This document shows, one piece after another, positions 6,901 through 10,908 of a DNA stretch of 10,908 nucleotides; position 1 is the stretch's first letter, and each line of letters opens with the position of its first letter. The notes under the pieces are model-generated. The model was given only the letters and a program-made list of their open reading frames with translations. It had not been told where the DNA came from and made no database searches. The position numbers and the translations under genes are program-made. This stretch comes from an uncultured Clostridia bacterium (GTDB lineage Bacteria > Bacillota > Clostridia > Oscillospirales > Oscillospiraceae). The stretch spans positions 1-10,908 of the forward strand of contig CAMGCA010000036.1 of assembly GCA_946011705.1 (NCBI GenBank), given 5' to 3'.

Positions 6901-7328
6901 TCGGTGATCTGGACTTTGTCAAATACGTCATGTCCATTGATCCGGAACTGAAACTCAACAGGTACAATAAGGGTAAGTACCTGCTCCGCCACGCCTTTGA
7001 GGAGGGCGGCTATCTCCCCCATGACATCCTGTGGCGGGAGAAAGCGGCTTTTTCCGATGCCGTGGGTCACTCCATGGTGGATTACCTGAAGGAATACGCG
7101 GAATCCTGCTATACCCAGGAGGAGTTCGAACTGAAGCGTCAAAAATACTCCCACGCTCAGCCCTTTACCAAAGAGTCGCTGCTCTACCGTGAAATCTTTG
7201 AGAAATACTACCCCGGTCAAGGTCAGATGATTGTGGATTTCTGGATGCCGAACAAGGAGTGGGAAGGCTGCAATGTCAGCGATCCTTCCGCCCGTGTTCT
7301 GTCCAACTACGGTGACAGCGGAAAATAA
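3966..7328 (+). CDS. amt: Ammonium transporter-PII (GlnK) protein, frame open into asparagine synthetase
   Basis: Open frame of 1120 codons. Residues 1-~400 are an Amt/Mep/Rh channel with about 11 membrane segments. The signature [13 protein letters not shown] starts at D149, the pore histidines are H157 and H316, and the AHWIWGGG and WYGFN motifs are present. After a ~50-residue linker, residues 457-572 form a PII domain with a T-loop (YYRG, R503) and the signature [10 protein letters not shown] (539-548). PII binds ATP/ADP and 2-oxoglutarate and plugs the channel when nitrogen is ample; Amt-PII fusions are known in Firmicutes. The uridylylated Tyr51 of enteric PII is Val here (V507). The start ATG has AAGGAGGT seven bases upstream. 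The PII domain should stop after E572, but codon 573 is TGT and the frame runs through 22 codons into AsnB. The Amt-PII product is certain; whether the full fusion is made is not. Confidence 0.85.
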   Translation: MSEVWSVWYLIGAALVFWMQAGFAMVEAGFTRAKNTGNIIMKNLMDFCIGTVVFVLIGFSLLMGEDLLGFIGKPGFDLFTAYESFDFSCFVFNLVFCATTATIVSGAMAERTKFLSYCIYSAVISALIYPIEAHWIWGGGWLASLGFHDFAGSCAIHMVGGISALIGAKLLGPRIGKITQDASGKIVKDNAFPGHSIALGALGVFILWLGWYGFNGAAATSVGQLGSIFLTTTVAPAVATVVCMIFTWVKYGKPDVSMCLNASLAGLVAITAGCDVTDCLGATIIGAVSGVLVVFGVWLLDHKLRIDDPVGAVAVHCMNGIWGTIAVGFFATSTAPGYAVANASGETIEGLFYGGGFQLLGLQLLGFASVALWTVVTITITFLVIKATIGLRVTREEEITGLDATEHGLPSAYAGFAMLPDMVDEDAPVVVTGDVPAAEAIPVKKMPTFEDGTTPKLTKIEIICKESRLENLKNAMITIGISGMTVSHVMGCGAQKGKPEYYRGVPVEASLLPKVQVDIVVSKVPVRTVIETAKKVLYTGHIGDGKIFVYDVENVVKVRTGEEGYDALQDVECCRWGVRRFGALARVGFKEETDMCSIIGYCGKPLDMAAFQKGFSRTISRGPDDSRILDVGQGILGFHRLSIMGLHPEGMQPFTLNSSAVVCNGEIYGFEKFRSQLRGKYTFNSDSDCEILLPLYFEYGVKMFSMLDAEYACILYDGEKKQFIAARDPIGIRPLYYGYDAAGTIVFASEPKNLMGLVKEILPFPPGHYYADGKFVCYNDIAAVDSYCHDDLETVCGNIHDKLVAGVQKRLVADAKVGFLLSGGLDSSLVCAIAARESEKPIKTFAIGMSGDAIDLKYAKQVADFLGSDHKEVIISKEIVLQALENVIELLGTFDITTIRASIGMYLVCKYIHENTDIRVLLTGEISDELFGYKYTDFAPSGEAFQTEAQKRIRELHMYDVLRADRCISVNSLEARVPFGDLDFVKYVMSIDPELKLNRYNKGKYLLRHAFEEGGYLPHDILWREKAAFSDAVGHSMVDYLKEYAESCYTQEEFELKRQKYSHAQPFTKESLLYREIFEKYYPGQGQMIVDFWMPNKEWEGCNVSDPSARVLSNYGDSGK
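5682..5747 (+). other. 22-codon linker with no stop between the PII domain and AsnB
   Basis: This stretch follows the natural end of the PII domain and precedes the AsnB ATG. It is G/T-rich and uses codons unlike the flanking genes (CGT, CGG, GGG, TTT, GTT clustered), and its last third is a ribosome binding site, so it reads like an intergenic spacer that happens to lack a stop. The first codon, TGT, is one base from TGA. Stops are present in the other two frames (TAG at 5677, TAA at 5732). Either a stop-loss mutation, a sequence error or a real fusion would explain it. Confidence 0.7.
5733..5740 (+). promoter_or_regulatory. Internal ribosome binding site for asnB
   Basis: AAGGAGGA lies eight bases before the ATG at 5748. 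It is as strong as the sites of the separate downstream genes. It supports independent initiation of AsnB with Met then Cys, even though the upstream frame stays open through it. Confidence 0.8.
5748..7328 (+). CDS. asnB: Asparagine synthetase B, glutamine-hydrolysing
   Basis: Makes asparagine from aspartate, glutamine and ATP. 526 residues, slightly shorter than E. coli AsnB (554). Domain 1 is a class II glutamine amidotransferase: nucleophile Cys2 right after Met, RGPDDS (27-32), HRLSIM (45-50), NGEIYG (70-75). Domain 2 is the synthetase: PP-loop SGGLDSS (228-234), [10 protein letters not shown] (329-338), and a later [11 protein letters not shown]. The cysteine must be N-terminal after Met removal, so the internal ATG with its own ribosome binding site is taken as the true start. 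If made only as a C-terminal part of the Amt-PII frame, the enzyme would lose glutaminase chemistry and at best use free ammonium. Bases 6581-6650 contain an AT-rich, rare-codon patch without disrupting the protein. It sits between ammonium uptake and the aspartate-using purine genes. Confidence 0.93.
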   Translation: MCSIIGYCGKPLDMAAFQKGFSRTISRGPDDSRILDVGQGILGFHRLSIMGLHPEGMQPFTLNSSAVVCNGEIYGFEKFRSQLRGKYTFNSDSDCEILLPLYFEYGVKMFSMLDAEYACILYDGEKKQFIAARDPIGIRPLYYGYDAAGTIVFASEPKNLMGLVKEILPFPPGHYYADGKFVCYNDIAAVDSYCHDDLETVCGNIHDKLVAGVQKRLVADAKVGFLLSGGLDSSLVCAIAARESEKPIKTFAIGMSGDAIDLKYAKQVADFLGSDHKEVIISKEIVLQALENVIELLGTFDITTIRASIGMYLVCKYIHENTDIRVLLTGEISDELFGYKYTDFAPSGEAFQTEAQKRIRELHMYDVLRADRCISVNSLEARVPFGDLDFVKYVMSIDPELKLNRYNKGKYLLRHAFEEGGYLPHDILWREKAAFSDAVGHSMVDYLKEYAESCYTQEEFELKRQKYSHAQPFTKESLLYREIFEKYYPGQGQMIVDFWMPNKEWEGCNVSDPSARVLSNYGDSGK

Positions 7329-7345
7329 TCAGGAGGAACAAAGAA

Positions 7346-8059
7346 ATGGAACAGAAAGAGCAGCTTTATGAAGGGAAGGCAAAAAAGGTTTTTGCCACCG
7401 ATGACCCCGAGCTTCTGATCGTGGCGTACAAGGATGACGCTACGGCATTCAATGGGCTGAAAAAAGGCACCATTGTGGGCAAGGGCGTCATCAACAACAA
7501 GATGAGCAACCGCCTGATGGCGATGCTGGAAAAGAACGGCATCCCCACCCACTATGTGCGCGAGCTCAGTGACCGGGAGACCCTGGTCAAGAAGGTCAGC
7601 ATCGTCCCCCTGGAGGTTATCGTGCGCAATATCTCCGCCGGCTCCTTCGCCAAGCATTACGGCGTGGAGGAAGGCATTGTATTCGAACAGCCCACCGTGG
7701 AATACTCCTATAAGAATGACGCCCTCGGCGATCCCCTGCTGAATACCAGCCACGCGCTGGCCCTGAAGCTGGCTACTGCAGAGGAAATCGAAACTATCCG
7801 CACCTACGCCCTGCGCGTCGATGAACTGCTCAAGGCCTTCTGGAAGACCTGCGGCGTTACGCTGGTGGACTTCAAGCTGGAGTTTGGCCGCCTCAGCGAC
7901 GGTACCATTGTGCTGGCTGACGAAATCAGCCCCGATACCTGCCGCCTGTGGGATGCCGCTACCGGTGAAAAGCTGGACAAGGACCGTTTCCGCCGGGATC
8001 TGGGCGGTGTGGAGGAGGCCTACGCCGAAATCATGCACCGGCTGGAAGAGCACCTGTAA
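7346..8059 (+). CDS. purC: Phosphoribosylaminoimidazole-succinocarboxamide (SAICAR) synthase
   Basis: Joins aspartate to CAIR using ATP, giving SAICAR in de novo purine synthesis. 237 residues, the standard bacterial length. Seen: the N-terminal [10 protein letters not shown] nucleotide-binding strand (7-16), both SAICAR synthetase signatures, [15 protein letters not shown] (86-100) and LVDFKLEFG (173-181), and [13 protein letters not shown] (191-203). The AGGAGG at 7331-7336 sets the ATG. The gap after asnB is 17 bases, so the gene is co-transcribed and probably translationally coupled. No missing residues were noticed. It is the first of four purine genes and shares aspartate as substrate with AsnB and PurA. 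Confidence 0.97.
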   Translation: MEQKEQLYEGKAKKVFATDDPELLIVAYKDDATAFNGLKKGTIVGKGVINNKMSNRLMAMLEKNGIPTHYVRELSDRETLVKKVSIVPLEVIVRNISAGSFAKHYGVEEGIVFEQPTVEYSYKNDALGDPLLNTSHALALKLATAEEIETIRTYALRVDELLKAFWKTCGVTLVDFKLEFGRLSDGTIVLADEISPDTCRLWDAATGEKLDKDRFRRDLGGVEEAYAEIMHRLEEHL

Positions 8060-8071
8060 GGAGGTACCTAA

Positions 8072-9346
8072 ATGGCTAATTCTGCGATTGTTGGCATCAA
8101 CTGGGGCGACGAAGGCAAGGGGCGTATGGTCGACCTGCTGACAGATCACTTTGATGTGGTCGTCCGTTATCAGGGCGGCGGCAACGCCGGTCACACCGTG
8201 GTAAACGATCAGGGCAAGTTTGCCCTGCATCTGCTGCCTTCCGGTATTTTCCGCCAGGGTGTTGTCAATATTCTGGGCAACGGTGTTGCCCTGGATCCCG
8301 AGAATCTCTGGAAGGAAATTGAGGAGGTCACCAGCAAGGGTGTCCCCATTACCCCGGAGAACCTGAAAATCAGTGACCGGGCTTCCCTGCTGCTGCCCTG
8401 GCACCGGGAGCTGGACGGACTGGAAGAGGCCCGTCTGGCAGATAAAAAGTACGGTTCCACCAAACAGGGCATTGCCCCGTTCTACTCTGACAAGTATCAG
8501 AAGAAGACCATCCTCGCCGGTGAGCTGCTGTACCCTGAACACCTCATGGAGCACCTGAAGGATTTGATGGAGTGGAAGAATCTGACCCTGACCCGGGTGT
8601 ACGGCGCCAAGCCTGTTACCATGGAGGATCTGGAAGTCTGGATTGATGTTTTCTGCAACAAGATCAAGCCCTTTATCTGCGACACCGGCGCCTTCCTGCG
8701 GAAGGCCCAGACAGAGGGAAAGCAGATCCTGTTTGAGGCCCAGTTGGGCGCCCTGCGCGACCTGGATTACGGCATCCATCCCTACACCACCTCCTCCAAC
8801 GCCATCGCTGCCTACGCCCCCGTGGGTTCCGGCCTGCCGTCGGCGAAAATTGATGAGGTCATCGGCGTGGTCAAGGCCTACTCCACCTGCGTCGGTGAAG
8901 GCCCCTTTGTGTGCGAGATGTTCGGCGAGGAAGCGGAGGAGCTTCGTAAGGCTGGCTTTGAATACGGCGCGAAAACCGGCCGTCCCCGCCGTGTCGGCCC
9001 CATCGACATCGTGGCTACCCGCTACGGTATCCACGTGCAGGCCGCTACCAATGTGGCTCTGACAAAGCTGGACGGCCTGAGTTATCTGGATAAAATCCCC
9101 ATCTGTACCCACTACACCATCGATGGTCAGATTACCGATGAGTTCCCCTTCCCCTCCCTGCTGAACGACGCGAAACCGGTCATCGAATATATGGATGGCT
9201 GGAAGTGCGACATTTCCGGCGTGCGGAACTGGGAAGATCTGCCGGAGGCAGCCCGGAGATATGTGGAATTCATTGAACAGAATATCGATTGCCATATTGG
9301 CTATGTCTCCGTGGGTCCCGAGAGAGACAGCATCATTATTCGTTAA
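8072..9346 (+). CDS. purA: Adenylosuccinate synthetase, divergent motif variant
   Basis: Condenses IMP with aspartate using GTP to give adenylosuccinate, the first committed step to AMP. 424 residues, normal length. Seen: WGDEGKG P-loop (11-17) with catalytic D13, GGGNAGHT with H41, TSSN (240-243), TGRPRR (302-307), and the guanine-binding TKLD (331-334). Several normally fixed segments differ: NWGDEGKG instead of QWGDEGKG, a GSTKQGIAPFYSDK stretch (128-141) in place of the usual GTTGRGIGPAYEDK type, FEAQLG instead of FEGAQG (221-226), and RRVGP instead of RRCGW. Catalytic residues are kept, so activity is expected and the gene probably belongs to a divergent clade. The AAGGAGG at 8058-8064 overlaps the purC stop codon, suggesting translational coupling. 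Confidence 0.95.
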   Translation: MANSAIVGINWGDEGKGRMVDLLTDHFDVVVRYQGGGNAGHTVVNDQGKFALHLLPSGIFRQGVVNILGNGVALDPENLWKEIEEVTSKGVPITPENLKISDRASLLLPWHRELDGLEEARLADKKYGSTKQGIAPFYSDKYQKKTILAGELLYPEHLMEHLKDLMEWKNLTLTRVYGAKPVTMEDLEVWIDVFCNKIKPFICDTGAFLRKAQTEGKQILFEAQLGALRDLDYGIHPYTTSSNAIAAYAPVGSGLPSAKIDEVIGVVKAYSTCVGEGPFVCEMFGEEAEELRKAGFEYGAKTGRPRRVGPIDIVATRYGIHVQAATNVALTKLDGLSYLDKIPICTHYTIDGQITDEFPFPSLLNDAKPVIEYMDGWKCDISGVRNWEDLPEAARRYVEFIEQNIDCHIGYVSVGPERDSIIIR

Positions 9347-9358
9347 GGAGAAAAAGAA

Positions 9359-10774
9359 ATGACCGAGAAATACGAGTCCCCGCTGAGTTCCCGCTATGCC
9401 TCGGAGTATATGCTGAAGCTGTTCTCCATGGATACCCGGATTCAGACCTGGCGTAAGCTATGGGTCTCGCTGGCAAGGGCGGAAATGGAGTTGGGCCTGC
9501 CTGTTACGGCAGAACAGGTGGCCCAGCTGGAGGCGCACATCACCGATATCGACTATGAATGCGCCGCGGCCCGGGAAAAAGAAGTGCGCCACGATGTGAT
9601 GGCCCATGTCTATGCCTACGGCAAGGTCGCGCCGGAGGCTGCCGGTATCATTCACCTGGGCGCTACCAGCTGCTATGTCACCGACAATGCGGACATTGTC
9701 ATTTACCGCGACGGTCTGAAATATCTTCGCGGGGAGCTTCTCAAGGTTGTCGCGAATCTGGCAGAATTCGCTTCCCACTACAAGGCCATGCCTACACTTG
9801 GCTACACACACTATCAGCCCGCACAGCTGGTCACTGTGGGCAAACGCGCAACCCTTTGGATGCAGGATTTCCTGGCGGATCTGGAAGAACTGGATTTTGT
9901 GCTGGAAACCATGAAATTTCTTGGCTGCCGGGGCACTACCGGCACCGAGGCCAGCTTCCTGGAGCTTTTTGGCGGCGACACCGGGAAGATCGACGAAATG
10001 AACAAGAAAATCAGCGCGGACTTTGGATTCAGCAAGTGTTTCAGCGTCTGCGGTCAGACCTATCCCCGGAAGCTGGACAGCCGGATCCTCAATGTCCTGT
10101 CCTCCATCGCCCAGAGCTGCTACCGGATGGCCAACGATATCCGCCTGCTGCAGCATGACCGTCAGGTGGAAGAGCCTTTTGAAAAGAATCAGATTGGCTC
10201 CTCCGCCATGGCTTACAAGCGCAATCCCATGCGCTCTGAGCGTATTTGTTCCCTGTCCCGCTATCTGATGGCGGATGCCCTGAACGCTCCCATGACGGCC
10301 TCTACCCAGTGGCTGGAGCGTACACTGGACGATTCCGCCAACCGCCGCATTTCCCTGCCCGAGGGCTTCCTCTGCGCGGACGCCATTTTGCGGCTGGCTC
10401 AGAATGTGCCCAACGGCCTGCACGGCCTCGAGGAAAGCGAGGGGGAGCCGGTGCGGGAGTTTCTGCCCATTATCGCCACGGAAAATCTGATGATGGAAGG
10501 CGTGAAGCATGGCGGCAACCGTCAGGAGCTGCATGAGATCATCCGCAGCTGCTCCATGGACGCCACCGCGAAAATGAAGAACGGCGAAAGCTGGGATCTT
10601 CTCAGCGATCTGGCAACGCACTCCGAGTTCGGCATGACCAAGGAAGAGATGGATGCCGTCATGGATCCCTCCCTCTATACCGGCCGGTGCGCCGAGCAGG
10701 TGGAGCGCTTCCTGGCGGAAGTCCGGCCGCTGCTTGCCGACGTATCCAAGTCGGATACGGAAATCAACCTGTAA
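9359..10774 (+). CDS. purB: Adenylosuccinate lyase, animal ADSL-like type
   Basis: Removes fumarate from SAICAR and from adenylosuccinate, so it acts on the products of both PurC and PurA encoded just upstream. 471 residues. Seen: RHDVMAH (77-83), [15 protein letters not shown] (96-110), THYQPAQ with catalytic H151, the fumarate-lyase loop [11 protein letters not shown] (280-290) with the catalytic serine region, and [13 protein letters not shown] (318-330). The length and these segments resemble vertebrate ADSL more than the ~430-residue B. subtilis PurB. The AAGGAG at 9345-9350 overlaps the purA stop, and the ATG follows 12 bases after that stop. No defects were seen. Confidence 0.96.
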   Translation: MTEKYESPLSSRYASEYMLKLFSMDTRIQTWRKLWVSLARAEMELGLPVTAEQVAQLEAHITDIDYECAAAREKEVRHDVMAHVYAYGKVAPEAAGIIHLGATSCYVTDNADIVIYRDGLKYLRGELLKVVANLAEFASHYKAMPTLGYTHYQPAQLVTVGKRATLWMQDFLADLEELDFVLETMKFLGCRGTTGTEASFLELFGGDTGKIDEMNKKISADFGFSKCFSVCGQTYPRKLDSRILNVLSSIAQSCYRMANDIRLLQHDRQVEEPFEKNQIGSSAMAYKRNPMRSERICSLSRYLMADALNAPMTASTQWLERTLDDSANRRISLPEGFLCADAILRLAQNVPNGLHGLEESEGEPVREFLPIIATENLMMEGVKHGGNRQELHEIIRSCSMDATAKMKNGESWDLLSDLATHSEFGMTKEEMDAVMDPSLYTGRCAEQVERFLAEVRPLLADVSKSDTEINL

Positions 10775-10787
10775 CAGGAGACAGAAT

Positions 10788-10908
10788 ATGGACGAAAAGA
10801 TACTGGTGCTGGATTTCGGCGGTCAGTACAATCAGCTCATTGCCCGACGGGTTCGGGAACAGAACGTTTACTGCGAGATCAAGCCCTATACCACGACCAT
10901 TGAGGAAA
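10788..10908 (+). CDS. guaA: GMP synthase, N-terminal fragment (cut by window end)
   Basis: The first 40 codons match the start of the class I glutamine amidotransferase domain of GMP synthase: [20 protein letters not shown] at residues 5-24, then a YCEIKPY strand. The enzyme converts XMP to GMP using glutamine and ATP. Only the start is visible; the catalytic Cys-His-Glu and the PP-loop domain lie beyond the window. GGAG (10777-10780) precedes the ATG, 13 bases after the purB stop, so it belongs to the same operon and adds the GMP branch to the AMP branch genes. Truncation is due to the window edge, not gene damage. Confidence 0.9.
   Translation, partial: MDEKILVLDFGGQYNQLIARRVREQNVYCEIKPYTTTIEE

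Noticed and set aside
7307..9295. A 662-codon open frame on the minus strand opposite purC and purA
   Set aside because: Same reasoning: no domain, antisense to two textbook enzymes, composition typical of a shadow frame.

Overview
The window looks like a chromosomal segment of a Gram-positive anaerobe of class Clostridia, probably an Oscillospiraceae/Ruminococcaceae-type gut bacterium. The clues are strong AGGAGG ribosome binding sites, consensus sigma-A promoters in AT-rich gaps between GC-richer genes, a type III glutamine synthetase next to an ammonium transporter-PII fusion, and short gene spacing. Genus is not resolved from sequence alone.

Layout. Bases 1-63 lie downstream of the first gene and hold nothing I can support. 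A class I glutamine synthetase (glnA-like, minus strand, 64-1272) is divergent from a type III glutamine synthetase (glnN, plus strand, 1660-3756). The 387-base gap between them is a dense control region. It holds two minus-strand promoters, a short palindrome, a direct repeat, a shared A/T tract, one plus-strand consensus promoter, and a strong intrinsic terminator placed between that promoter and glnN. A structured 209-base spacer with several hairpins separates glnN from the next gene. From 3966 the genes run as a tight operon: ammonium transporter with a C-terminal PII (GlnK) domain, asparagine synthetase B (asnB), purC, purA, purB and the start of guaA, which is cut by the window edge. 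The last four junctions are only 11-17 bases long, each with a clear ribosome binding site.

How the genes fit together. The transporter brings in ammonium under control of its attached PII domain. The two glutamine synthetases fix it into glutamine. AsnB moves glutamine nitrogen onto aspartate. PurC and PurA use aspartate as nitrogen donor, PurB releases fumarate from both products, and GuaA uses glutamine to make GMP. The region therefore links ammonium capture directly to the aspartate- and glutamine-consuming steps of purine synthesis.

Most unusual feature. There is no stop codon between the transporter-PII gene and asnB. The frame stays open through a 22-codon linker that looks non-coding, giving a single 1120-codon reading frame (Amt-PII-AsnB). 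A strong internal ribosome binding site and ATG sit exactly where native AsnB should begin with its catalytic cysteine. Other points of note are the attenuator-like terminator before glnN, the Glu-to-Lys change in the active-site flap of the class I glutamine synthetase, divergent PurA motifs, and an animal-type PurB.
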